This document shows positions 1 through 7,790 of a stretch of 64,000 bases of DNA, one piece after another. Position 1 is the stretch's first letter, and the number at the start of each line of letters is the position of its first letter. Origin of the DNA: Vibrio rotiferianus CAIM 577 = LMG 21460 (GTDB lineage: Bacteria > Pseudomonadota > Gammaproteobacteria > Enterobacterales > Vibrionaceae); the NCBI RefSeq assembly GCF_002741985.1, contig NZ_APHW01000021.1, positions 169,015 through 233,014 on the forward strand. The letters run 5' to 3'. The position numbers were made by a program, and so were the translations under genes. Under the pieces are notes generated by a model, which worked only from the letters and a program-made list of their open reading frames with translations, was not told where the DNA came from and did no database searches.

Positions 1-51
1 TTTGGCTCTCACGAAACAAAGCATTCCCGCAGGACGAAGCCCGCTCTTGGT

Positions 52-564
52 TTAGCAACCATCAGTGAAGACTTCTACCTTGTAATCATCACCCTCTTCC
101 ATTGCAGTGGTGTATTTTACATAGCAGTTACTTGCTTTGATTGAGTCTCGGTCATAAGCTTTCACCCACTTTGATTGTGTGATCACTCGATAGTTTGGAT
201 CGGCTGGAGTTTTACCACTATTGAATGCATCCCAGACCCATTCACCATCACCGTTTTTGTAGTTCATGTCAGCCGTCATAAACTGTTCTAGACCACCATT
301 TTCTACAATTGGGTAACCAAATTGGACGCTACCTGCACCATCAACATGGTACGCCGGAAGCTTTTCTTGTCCTTCAATAGCCGATTTACCGAAAGCAAGT
401 TCCGCAGCGTTGTGCACAGAGGCTGCCATGCCCTGAATTGAAGAGACCCGAGCGTCATGCTGTAAGTTTAAAAAGCGCGGTGCAGCTACGACTGCAAGAA
501 TGCCTAAAATAACAATGACAACAACGAGTTCAATAAGGGTGAAACCTTTAGATGTTTGCTTCAT
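52..564 (-). CDS. MshA-like type IV prepilin
   Basis: A 170-residue type IV pilin or pseudopilin subunit. The N-terminus has a short basic leader ending in Gly, followed by FTLIE and a hydrophobic stretch of about 20 residues. This is the prepilin peptidase/N-methylation signal, with cleavage expected between Gly7 and Phe8 and Glu at mature +5. The C-terminal region has two cysteines (in NCYVKY and TDGC) that could form the usual D-region disulfide. The start at 564 (MKQTSKG) is chosen over an upstream in-frame codon because the leader then has normal length. The globular part (PRFLNLQHDARVSS, then SVHNAAELAFGKS) resembles MSHA-type pilins of Vibrio, but no other pilus gene is visible, so the system is not assigned. 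It may be a minor pilin. Confidence 0.85.
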   Translation of the reverse strand: MKQTSKGFTLIELVVVIVILGILAVVAAPRFLNLQHDARVSSIQGMAASVHNAAELAFGKSAIEGQEKLPAYHVDGAGSVQFGYPIVENGGLEQFMTADMNYKNGDGEWVWDAFNSGKTPADPNYRVITQSKWVKAYDRDSIKASNCYVKYTTAMEEGDDYKVEVFTDGC

Positions 565-634
565 AACAGCGCTCCGATTTGTAAGACGCAGCAAAGCTAA
601 AGGTCAAAAGTCAATTTTTTGTCACGTGAATATC

Positions 635-660
635 AAAAAAGCGCCCATTGGGCGCTTTCG
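635..660 (-). terminator. Rho-independent terminator of asd
   Basis: On the minus strand an AAAGCGCCC/GGGCGCTTT stem with a short loop is followed by a run of six T. It lies between the asd stop and the pilin start. Confidence 0.8.
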
Positions 661-686
661 GTTTAATGTCTCATTTGTAAGACAGG

Positions 687-1802
687 CTACGCTTTCTCTG
701 CAAGGATAATACGCAGAGTACGACGAAGTGGTTCTGCTGCACCCCACAATAGTTGGTCACCTACAGTGAAAGCGTTTAGGAAGTCATCACCCATTGCCAT
801 CTTACGCAGACGGCCAACTGGGATAGACAACGTACCAGTCACCTTCGCTGGTGTTAGCTCTTGAGCGGTGATGTCACGATCATTTGGCACCACTTTGACC
901 CAATCGTTGTGCGTTGCGATGATTTCTTCGATTTCATCCATTGGCACGTTTTGCTTGAGCTTAATGGTCAACGCTTGAGAGTGACAACGCATCGCACCGA
1001 TACGTACACAAGTACCATCGATAGGAACAGGCGCATCTTGGAAACCAAGAATTTTGTTTGCTTCTACGCCCGCTTTCCACTCTTCTTTGCTCTGACCGTT
1101 GTCGCGTTTAACATCGATCCAAGGAATCAAAGAACCCGCTAGCGGCACACCAAACTTATCGGTTGGGAATGAAGAGCTGCGCATTGTGTCAGCAACTTTT
1201 TTATCGATATCCAGAATAGAACTTGCTGGGTTTGCCAATTCAGAGCTTACAGAGTCGTTGATTACGCCCATCTGAGAGATCAACTCACGCATGTTTTGTG
1301 CACCTGCGCCAGACGCTGCTTGGTACGTCATTGCACTTGTCCACTCAACTAAACCTTTCTCGAACAGACCACCAAGACCCATTAGCATCAAGCTTACTGT
1401 ACAGTTACCACCAACGAACGTATTGGTGCCACCGTGAATGCCTTGTTGAATTTGCGCTAGGTTTACTGGGTCTAGAGTGATGATAGAGTCTTCTGCCATA
1501 CGTAGTGTAGAAGCTGCATCAATCCAGTAGCCTTTCCAACCAGCCTGGCGTAGTGCTGGGTAAACTTTCTCTGTGTAACCACCACCTTGACACGTAATCA
1601 CCGCATCAAGCTGTTTTAAGCTGTCAATATCGAACGCATCTTGAAGTAGACCAGCTTCTTTACCTAGGTTTGGAGCTGGGATACCTATTTGAGACGTGCT
1701 GTAGAAAACTGGTTCAATCAAATCGAAGTCTTTCTCTTCGACCATACGCTGCATCAGAACCGAACCGACCATGCCGCGCCAACCAACTAAACCTACTCTC
1801 AT
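687..1802 (-). CDS. asd: Aspartate-semialdehyde dehydrogenase
   Basis: A 371-residue cytoplasmic enzyme that reduces L-aspartyl-4-phosphate to L-aspartate 4-semialdehyde with NADPH. This is the branch point to lysine/diaminopimelate, threonine and methionine. The N-terminal nucleotide-binding motif [11 protein letters not shown] is at residues 4-14, and the catalytic cysteine is Cys134 in GGNCTVS. The length and sequence style match the Gram-negative E. coli-type enzyme (367 residues) rather than the shorter Gram-positive-like paralogue that some Vibrio also carry. It is transcribed alone, divergent from the nhaC-like gene, and has its own terminator. I saw no lysine riboswitch in the leader. 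Confidence 0.97.
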   Translation of the reverse strand: MRVGLVGWRGMVGSVLMQRMVEEKDFDLIEPVFYSTSQIGIPAPNLGKEAGLLQDAFDIDSLKQLDAVITCQGGGYTEKVYPALRQAGWKGYWIDAASTLRMAEDSIITLDPVNLAQIQQGIHGGTNTFVGGNCTVSLMLMGLGGLFEKGLVEWTSAMTYQAASGAGAQNMRELISQMGVINDSVSSELANPASSILDIDKKVADTMRSSSFPTDKFGVPLAGSLIPWIDVKRDNGQSKEEWKAGVEANKILGFQDAPVPIDGTCVRIGAMRCHSQALTIKLKQNVPMDEIEEIIATHNDWVKVVPNDRDITAQELTPAKVTGTLSIPVGRLRKMAMGDDFLNAFTVGDQLLWGAAEPLRRTLRIILAEKA

Positions 1803-2239
1803 CGCATTAACTCTCCATGTATATTTTTAAAACTTGCTCCATAGTTCAATTTTCGACACAAAATCTCAAGCCCTAATTTGCAAATAAACGCAACTTTTTT
1901 AACCTTTACTGAGAAAGATACCTACTTGGGGTATTTTATCGCGTTTTCATATTCATCCCGTTATCTATCGCCCCTGAAACATCACTCGCCCTTTATCCTT
2001 TGGTCTTACCACTCAGTGAGAAAATAACAATTGAAGCACACGATTTTTACACCACAAAACATTTCAAACCATTAAATTTAATCTTTTTCAGTTATTAATT
2101 TTACAAGCAAACGTTTTTACGGACGAAAGTCAAGATAAAGCACCAAATGTTCGAAATATAATTTTTGTTAATGTATGTTATGCGCGATTAAAACAGGGAG
2201 CGGCCTTCCTCTATTGCTCCATGAACGACAGAGGCACAT
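1803..2239. other. Divergent intergenic region asd / nhaC-like
   Basis: This 437-bp AT-rich spacer must hold both promoters. Just upstream of the nhaC-like gene, GGAGC (2198-2202) and GCTCC (2217-2221) could pair around a 14-nt loop, a possible leader hairpin. No riboswitch consensus was recognised, and there is no convincing small ORF. Confidence 0.4.
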
Positions 2240-3673
2240 ATGAAGCAAGTTACAACACGTCTTCCTAGTCTGATACAGGTATTTATCTCGCTAGGTTTGT
2301 TTCTACTTTTGGCATTTTCATTTACTGCCAAACTAGACCTTCCAATTCAGCTGGCGCTGTATATTGGTTGGTTCATTATCATGCTATTGGGCCTAAGATT
2401 AGGTCACCAATACAAAGATCTTGAAAAAGCAGCACTAAATGGCATTTCTAATGGCTTAGGTGCAGTGCTTATTCTTCTTGCTGTAGGTGCCTTAGTCGGT
2501 ACTTGGATCAGTGGCGGTATTGTACCTACCATCATCTACTACGGTTTAAAGGCAATTCATCCTTCTATCTTCTTGCTAGCAACCATGATCATCTGCTCGC
2601 TAACTGCGCTGGCAACAGGCACCTCTTGGGGTGCGGCTGGTACAGCAGGCATCGCGATGATGGGCATAGGTCAAGGTCTTGGTGTCCCGGCTCCAATTAC
2701 GGCTGGTGCAGTTCTATCAGGCTGTTACTTTGGTGACAAAATGTCGCCACTTTCAGACTCGGTAATTCTTGCGTCTTCAATGTCGAACGTAGAAGTGGTT
2801 GAGCATATCAAGGGCATGTTACCTATCGCGCTGATCAGCTACATCATCACTGGCATCATGTTCACTGCATTTGGCTTCCACTTTGCAGGCAAAGTTGACA
2901 TGAGCCAAGTAGACTCTGTTATCCAGGCAATGGAACAGCAATTCTTCATTACGCCTTATTCTTTTGTTCCGGTGATCATCGTGTTAGCACTGCTAGCGAT
3001 GCGTATGCCTTCTTTCCCAGTGATCAGTTTCGGCTCTCTGCTAGGTATTATTTGGGCAGTAATGATCCAAGATGTGGACTTCTTAACAGCGTTCAACACA
3101 GCTTGGGCACCATTTGCGATTTCTTCAGGCGTGGATTTCATTGATTCCATCTTGAACCGTGGTGGTATGTCTTCGATGCTTGGTTCTGTCGCGGTTATCG
3201 TATTTGGCCTTGGCTTCGGTGGCTTACTAGATAAAGTGGGTGTACTAGAAACGATTGCTAAACTGTTTGAAAAACGTGTACAAAGCGCAGGCTCACTAGC
3301 AACAAGTACTATCGGCACCGCGTTTATGGGCAACGTATTTGGCTCAGCAATGTACGTATCGCTGATCCTTACTCCTAAAATTTGTGCGAAGAACTATGAC
3401 CGTCTTGGCTACAAGCGTAAGAATCTATCTCGTAACGCTGAGTTCGGCGGCACGCTAACATCAGGTATGGTTCCATGGAGTGATAACGGTATCTACATGG
3501 CGAGTATCCTTGGTGTCGCAACGCTTTCTTACGCGCCATTCATGTGGTTAAGCTTCGTATGTATCATCGTGACAATCTTTACCTCTTACATGGGCTGGTT
3601 TGTTGATAAATGCGAACCAACTGCGCCAGCAACAGAAGAAGCGGAAGGCGAACTTAAACAGCAAACAGCTTAA
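2240..3673 (+). CDS. NhaC-family Na+/H+ antiporter-type transporter
   Basis: A 477-residue inner-membrane transporter of the NhaC ion-transporter family, with about 11-12 hydrophobic segments. Family-typical stretches include the repeated glycine- and alanine-rich helices LATGTSWGAAGTAGIAMM and SGCYFGDKMSPLSDSVILAS, the latter probably in the ion-binding region. NhaC members exchange cytoplasmic Na+ for external H+, and some relatives carry amino acids or organic anions, so the substrate is uncertain. The start is the ATG at 2240, preceded by GACAGAGG. It ends shortly before a bidirectional terminator shared with the convergent lipoprotein gene. A sodium-dependent marine or estuarine lifestyle fits this gene, but its role is not shown by sequence. 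Confidence 0.88.
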   Translation: MKQVTTRLPSLIQVFISLGLFLLLAFSFTAKLDLPIQLALYIGWFIIMLLGLRLGHQYKDLEKAALNGISNGLGAVLILLAVGALVGTWISGGIVPTIIYYGLKAIHPSIFLLATMIICSLTALATGTSWGAAGTAGIAMMGIGQGLGVPAPITAGAVLSGCYFGDKMSPLSDSVILASSMSNVEVVEHIKGMLPIALISYIITGIMFTAFGFHFAGKVDMSQVDSVIQAMEQQFFITPYSFVPVIIVLALLAMRMPSFPVISFGSLLGIIWAVMIQDVDFLTAFNTAWAPFAISSGVDFIDSILNRGGMSSMLGSVAVIVFGLGFGGLLDKVGVLETIAKLFEKRVQSAGSLATSTIGTAFMGNVFGSAMYVSLILTPKICAKNYDRLGYKRKNLSRNAEFGGTLTSGMVPWSDNGIYMASILGVATLSYAPFMWLSFVCIIVTIFTSYMGWFVDKCEPTAPATEEAEGELKQQTA

Positions 3674-3697
3674 GTCTTCTTATTGTTCGACAGATAG

Positions 3698-3727
3698 AAA
3701 AAAGGACCGACGATTCGGTCCTTTTTT
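3698..3727. terminator. Bidirectional terminator
   Basis: A 13-bp stem, AAAAAAGGACCGA paired with TCGGTCCTTTTTT around a CGAT loop, has T-runs on both strands. It sits between two convergent genes. Confidence 0.9.
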
Positions 3728-3753
3728 ATGTTTGTCATTTAAGTTCTGGTCAA

Positions 3754-4917
3754 TCAAGCAGATTTAGTGCTGGTTCTTACCGCTGAACGTTTACCCAATG
3801 CATAACCCAAAACTAGGGGAGCAAAGAAGATCACGAGAATGAACAAAATGAAGTAGATGATGGTGCTCTTCACGAGTTCAATCAGTTTATCCATGGCAAG
3901 GTTCACAACCTCTTGTGAAACATGGTCGAGATCTTGAGCGAACTTCTCACGTTCGTTTGTGATGATTTGAGCTATCTCTTGGCGCTCTCTCGCCACCATC
4001 AACTCTAAAGCCTGACGCTCTTCACTCAACTGAGACAAACGCTCTTCTGTTTTTTGATCGATATCTTCCACTAGGGGCTGCAACTTCAAGGCCATTTGCT
4101 CAGCTAAATTGCGCATATATTCTGGGTTATTATCGATAAAGTCTTTCAGCGACTCTGAAGTCACTTTAAGGCTGTTCAGTGCAGCGTTGACTTGCTCAAT
4201 ACTTGCCGAACTGTTTAGTGCTAATAGCTGTGCTTTCCACGTCATGATCTTTGGAGTTTGTTCAGAAACCAAACTTAGACGATCAGAAACATCGCCAATG
4301 GCTTCTGGCATTGTACCTAGAGTCGTTACCGCTTCTTCTTCACTGATTTGGTTTGCAGCTAGCCATGCTCGGTAAGCAGGTGTGCGAATCATGCTTAAAT
4401 CAGTAAATGGGTACTTCTCAACAAAATCAGCTACGAACACCTTAGTCTTGACGTACACGTCCTTCTTCAACAAAGATTGCGCCAGCTTATCAACTTCTTT
4501 CGCTAAGTGAGCAGATACTTGTGTTGCTTCATCCGTTGCAAACAAGCCTTTACCCGCGCCTGCACTGTAGAATTGGTTCATTTGGTAACTAAACACCCAG
4601 GTATCAATCAACGCCGCCATTGGTGACACTTGGTAAGCCGCAGCTTGAAGCCCCTCTTCCGCATTAATTTTCCAAAGTAGAATGTAAGATTGATTCACTT
4701 TATCCGTAGACTCATAGCGCTCATGCAGCACATCGGCAGCTTGCTCGACCTGAGCGAAGAATTGCTGAGCGTATTCACGCGTCATAATGCGCATATTTAA
4801 CTCTTGCTTTGTCAACGGAACTGTCTGGCTCTCGATCTTTACTTCTAATAAAGAGCAGCCAGAAAGGATTGATGATAAACATATAGCCAGAGTGACAGCT
4901 AACCGACGAAAACACAT
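3754..4917 (-). CDS. Lipoprotein with coiled coil and C-terminal membrane segment
   Basis: A 387-residue protein I do not recognise by function. Residues 1-20 form a signal peptide ending in a lipobox, ILSGC, so Cys21 is the likely lipidation site. The middle is mostly predicted alpha-helical. Residues of about 270-335 are rich in Glu, Gln and Arg with heptad-like spacing (for example EERLSQLSEERQALELM), suggesting a coiled coil. Near the C-terminus (about 348-372) there is a strongly hydrophobic segment and then a basic tail (GKRSAVRTS). A lipid anchor at one end and a membrane helix at the other is unusual. The next gene upstream on the same strand is the HPt protein, 115 bp away. A signalling link is possible but is inference only. 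Confidence 0.75.
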   Translation of the reverse strand: MCFRRLAVTLAICLSSILSGCSLLEVKIESQTVPLTKQELNMRIMTREYAQQFFAQVEQAADVLHERYESTDKVNQSYILLWKINAEEGLQAAAYQVSPMAALIDTWVFSYQMNQFYSAGAGKGLFATDEATQVSAHLAKEVDKLAQSLLKKDVYVKTKVFVADFVEKYPFTDLSMIRTPAYRAWLAANQISEEEAVTTLGTMPEAIGDVSDRLSLVSEQTPKIMTWKAQLLALNSSASIEQVNAALNSLKVTSESLKDFIDNNPEYMRNLAEQMALKLQPLVEDIDQKTEERLSQLSEERQALELMVARERQEIAQIITNEREKFAQDLDHVSQEVVNLAMDKLIELVKSTIIYFILFILVIFFAPLVLGYALGKRSAVRTSTKSA

Positions 4918-5031
4918 GATAAATACCTATATTCGATAGAATAAGAACAGGATAAGCACTCCGTTTATTAACGAAGTAGCTTGAGGCAACGCTTTTTACC
5001 TCATAGCAACCTATTTTAAGTCAGAGGAATA

Positions 5032-5418
5032 TCAATCCGTTAGCGATTCTTGAAGGGTTTCAGTTTCAAGACTACCTTTTGCGAAAAGTATTGTACTTTC
5101 AAGTATGGTTGTCAGCTTAAGCAGCACACTTTCTGGTACTTGGCTTCCCTGTTTGAGCAAGTCTTCGATTTCCGCTGAAATATGGTGCAGTGGCATCGCT
5201 CCTAAACTACCAGAAACACCTTTTAGACTATGCGCAACTCGCTGAGCGTGTTCGAGATCTTCACTGAGTAATTGGCGTAACTTATCCGAATCACCAGCAT
5301 GATCTTGGATAAACACATCCAACAGCATCCTGACTGATTCTTCATCTCCCGAGAGTGCATCCAACATTTTATCGATATCAATGAACTTACTCTCAGCCGT
5401 TTCTCTAGGTTCATACAC
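5032..5418 (-). CDS. HPt-domain protein (3' part of a frame-interrupted sensor/HPt gene)
   Basis: The 128-residue reading frame is a histidine phosphotransfer domain. The phospho-accepting His is in the motif AHSLKGVSGSLGA (His63 counting from the GTG at 5418). HPt domains shuttle phosphate between hybrid kinases and response regulators. The GTG at 5418 is only the most upstream start-like codon. The same frame stays open upstream to 5525, encoding ASCSEQGVQEPNEDVDD and more, and is then closed by a TAG overlapping the C8 tract at 5520-5527. Removing one base of that tract fuses it with the membrane sensor at 5507-6343 into one protein of about 436 residues. I therefore regard this as the C-terminal half of that gene rather than an independent gene. 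Confidence 0.75.
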   Translation of the reverse strand: MYEPRETAESKFIDIDKMLDALSGDEESVRMLLDVFIQDHAGDSDKLRQLLSEDLEHAQRVAHSLKGVSGSLGAMPLHHISAEIEDLLKQGSQVPESVLLKLTTILESTILFAKGSLETETLQESLTD

Positions 5419-5506
5419 TGCAGCAGGTGCATGAAAGTCCGCCGCTTTCTGATTTGAACACTGACTAACATCGTCAACGTCTTCGTTCGGCTCCTGGACG
5501 CCCTGT

Positions 5507-6343
5507 TCAGAACAAGAAGCCCCCCCCTAATCGCTGGGGTTCAGATAAGTGAGTTTCTTTATTAGGATGAGGCTGTTTGGTTTCATAAGCTATATAGCAG
5601 AAAACAAATAGCAGACTGCCACTTAGTAGCGTCATCATGAGTACAAGGTGTTCTAATCGGAGGTGAACTTCTTCTTCGAATTTTCGTAGCTGATGAGTAA
5701 AGTCGGGACTAGAAAGGTGGGTTACTAGGTACTTGCCCTGAGCATGGCGAGACAATACGCCAGAAGCCTGAGCCAATAAGCGCTGAAAATCGTCTCTTTG
5801 TGCCTGCGGTAAACTCATCGACTCAATAAACAATTGATCCAACTCTTGATAAGAAGTTTGATTGTTAGCGCGATTGATAAAGAGAGCATCCAATATATGT
5901 GCCCCAAGGCGAGCAACCATCGCCTGCAACGCGTCACTACCACCAGCTGCAACCCTTGTTTCTTGTAATGCTTCCGCAAGAGATAACAACTCAAGATCAC
6001 TAGTAACAAACTTGTTCGCACTTTCTAAAAATCGATCTGTCGTATAAAGCAACTGAGTAACATCCGGAGCCCATAAGACACTCTTGGATTGGCTTTCCAG
6101 TTGTAACCTAACTGCATAGATCAGCTGTAGAGTTAGGGAGATATCGTCAGCATGCTGTACCCGATAAGGTAATTCAAAACGAAATGAATTTCGTACTTCA
6201 TCGATTTTCGTGCCCAGCTCATCAACGGCTTTTACAGACTGCTCTGTAGAACGGTAACTGGTCCACAATGCCACCGCAGCAATACTCCAGATGACAAATA
6301 ACAACCAAGAAAATCGTCTTAAAACACTTCTAGCTTGAATCAA
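5507..6343 (-). CDS. Membrane sensor, N-terminal part of interrupted sensor/HPt protein
   Basis: A 278-residue frame with a membrane helix at about 10-30, a roughly 200-residue mostly helical domain predicted to be periplasmic, and a second membrane helix at about 230-252, the layout of a four-helix-bundle sensor input. After the second helix there is only a short linker (ETKQPHPNKETHLSEPQR), and the frame then runs into the G8 tract and stops. No HAMP, histidine kinase, ATPase or receiver domain is present here or in the HPt frame downstream. If the frame is restored, the product is a membrane-tethered HPt with its own sensor domain. The family name is unknown to me. No other two-component gene lies in the immediate vicinity. 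Confidence 0.75.
   Translation of the reverse strand: MIQARSVLRRFSWLLFVIWSIAAVALWTSYRSTEQSVKAVDELGTKIDEVRNSFRFELPYRVQHADDISLTLQLIYAVRLQLESQSKSVLWAPDVTQLLYTTDRFLESANKFVTSDLELLSLAEALQETRVAAGGSDALQAMVARLGAHILDALFINRANNQTSYQELDQLFIESMSLPQAQRDDFQRLLAQASGVLSRHAQGKYLVTHLSSPDFTHQLRKFEEEVHLRLEHLVLMMTLLSGSLLFVFCYIAYETKQPHPNKETHLSEPQRLGGGFLF
5520..5527 (-). repeat. Frame-breaking G8 homopolymer (C8 on the plus strand)
   Basis: Eight C on the plus strand, read as G8 on the coding strand. With eight bases the sensor frame ends nine bases later at TGA. With seven bases the sensor and HPt frames join. It is either a sequencing indel or a slippable tract. Confidence 0.9.
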
Positions 6344-6420
6344 TCCCTAGCCCTCAGGTGAACTCCATTAATAACAAGAATATAACATCAATTACAGGTT
6401 TACTGGGCTTACCTCACATA

Positions 6421-6449
6421 AAAAAGAGAGCTACTCTAGCTCTCTTTTG
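6421..6449 (-). terminator. Terminator of yejK
   Basis: A 12-bp stem (AAAAGAGAGCTA / TAGCTCTCTTTT, 3-nt loop) followed by T on the minus strand, just past the yejK stop. Confidence 0.85.
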
Positions 6450-6456
6450 AAAATGA

Positions 6457-7455
6457 TTAATTTCGACTCAACTGGTCTTTTAGATTTGGAGGCGTGCCTT
6501 TAATCGTCAAGGTATCGGTTTCTGGATCGTAAAAAATACGTTCACCAAGTAGCAAACTATCAAAACTGATATTCAAGCCGCCACCAGCACCAACGTACTT
6601 AGTCAACTTACGTACGGTTGAACGATCACCAGGGAATGACTCTTCCAACTCGTAGCCTTGCTCTTTAGTGAAATCCACAAAGCTAGTGCCATCTTGACTT
6701 GGTGGCAACTCACCAGACAGTTCAGAAATTTGAACTTCGTCGCCGGATTTGATTTGTTCGTTACAGTAATTGTAAACCTGCTTTTTGTACTCGTTCGCTT
6801 CTTGCTTCTCAAGCTTTGAGTCAGCACAAAAGTCTTCGACTGCTTGCATCAAGACTTGGTTTTGCTGCTTAGTATCTAGACCCACATCTGCCTGTAGGAA
6901 ATCCAAGAAAAAGTCCGCTACTTTACGACCTACGCGACCTTTGATGTAAGAAAGGTAGCGGTTTGAATCACGGTCAGTATCGTAACTTGATAGGTCAATG
7001 CGTGCAGCGATGTCCATCTTAGTGATATCTAGATAGTCAGTAGCACTGATATCTAAACCTTCCGTTACTTTTAAGCTTTGATTCAGTGGCAAGATACCAA
7101 TAAACAGATAGTCGGTAGCTAAGCTTTGGTACTCAGCAAATACTAAAATACCTTCGTCTGCAAAAGGGTATTTAATCAACTCATCTTTCAAACGATTTGC
7201 ACTAATTTGTGAGAAGTCATAAAAATTTCGTTCTCCTTTGCGCATTTCTTGAAGCCAAAACTGAAATTCGCTGTCTGACTGGAAGCAGCCAAAGCCTTTT
7301 CCTGCTTTAGAATGGAATACTCGATGCAGTTCTGCGACTAGATTTTCAGTGGATGCGTCATTTTCGAGAGAGTCTGAACGGTAGGTAACAACCAGTTCGT
7401 CCTGATCATTTTTGCTCAGCTGATGCAATATTACGTTTGAAAGATGAAGGCTCAT
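6457..7455 (-). CDS. yejK: Nucleoid-associated protein YejK/NdpA
   Basis: A 332-residue member of the YejK (37-kDa nucleoid-associated protein, NdpA) family, close in length to E. coli YejK (335). These proteins are found with the nucleoid; their detailed role is poorly defined. The start ATG at 7455 gives MSLHLSNVILHQL, matching the family N-terminus; a longer frame begins with TTG at 7476 and is less likely. Recognisable blocks are VAELHRVFHSKAGKGFG near the N-terminus and GGGLNISFDSLLLGERIFYD near the C-terminus. It is divergent from yejL/yejM with an 85-bp shared upstream region, the same arrangement as in E. coli. It ends in its own terminator. Confidence 0.95.
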   Translation of the reverse strand: MSLHLSNVILHQLSKNDQDELVVTYRSDSLENDASTENLVAELHRVFHSKAGKGFGCFQSDSEFQFWLQEMRKGERNFYDFSQISANRLKDELIKYPFADEGILVFAEYQSLATDYLFIGILPLNQSLKVTEGLDISATDYLDITKMDIAARIDLSSYDTDRDSNRYLSYIKGRVGRKVADFFLDFLQADVGLDTKQQNQVLMQAVEDFCADSKLEKQEANEYKKQVYNYCNEQIKSGDEVQISELSGELPPSQDGTSFVDFTKEQGYELEESFPGDRSTVRKLTKYVGAGGGLNISFDSLLLGERIFYDPETDTLTIKGTPPNLKDQLSRN

Positions 7456-7540
7456 AGTGATTTTATCTTGCGACAAGGTTTAAGTTGCTAGGCATTGTAG
7501 GGTATCATAAGCCGCTTTTACTATCATTATTAGAGTCTTT

Positions 7541-7768
7541 ATGCCGATTACATCTAAATATACTGACGACCAAGTAGAGAAAATTCTTGCTGAAGTGGGT
7601 GCTGTTCTTGAAAAACATGCCGCAACGCCAGAGTTAACGCTAATGATTGCCGGAAATATCGCAACCAATGTCTTAAATCAACGAGTTGCTGCTTCACAAC
7701 GTAAGATTATTGCTGAAAAATTTGCTCAGGCACTAATGTCTTCTCTTGAAGCCCCAAAATCACACTAA
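7541..7768 (+). CDS. yejL: YejL family protein (DUF1414)
   Basis: A 75-residue cytoplasmic protein of the YejL/UPF0352 family, E. coli length being 75. It has no known enzymatic motif. The sequence is mostly helical ([29 protein letters not shown]). It starts at the ATG at 7541 and is followed 22 bp later by yejM, so the two are probably co-transcribed, as in enterobacteria. Its conserved pairing with yejK and yejM is the only functional clue. Confidence 0.95.
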   Translation: MPITSKYTDDQVEKILAEVGAVLEKHAATPELTLMIAGNIATNVLNQRVAASQRKIIAEKFAQALMSSLEAPKSH

Positions 7769-7790
7769 TAACGGACAATAGAACAAGTAC

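Noticed and set aside
1803..2239. Lysine riboswitch in the asd / nhaC-like intergenic region
   Set aside because: The region lacks the conserved lysine-element motifs I could recognise; only a small GGAGC/GCTCC pairing near 2200 was seen.
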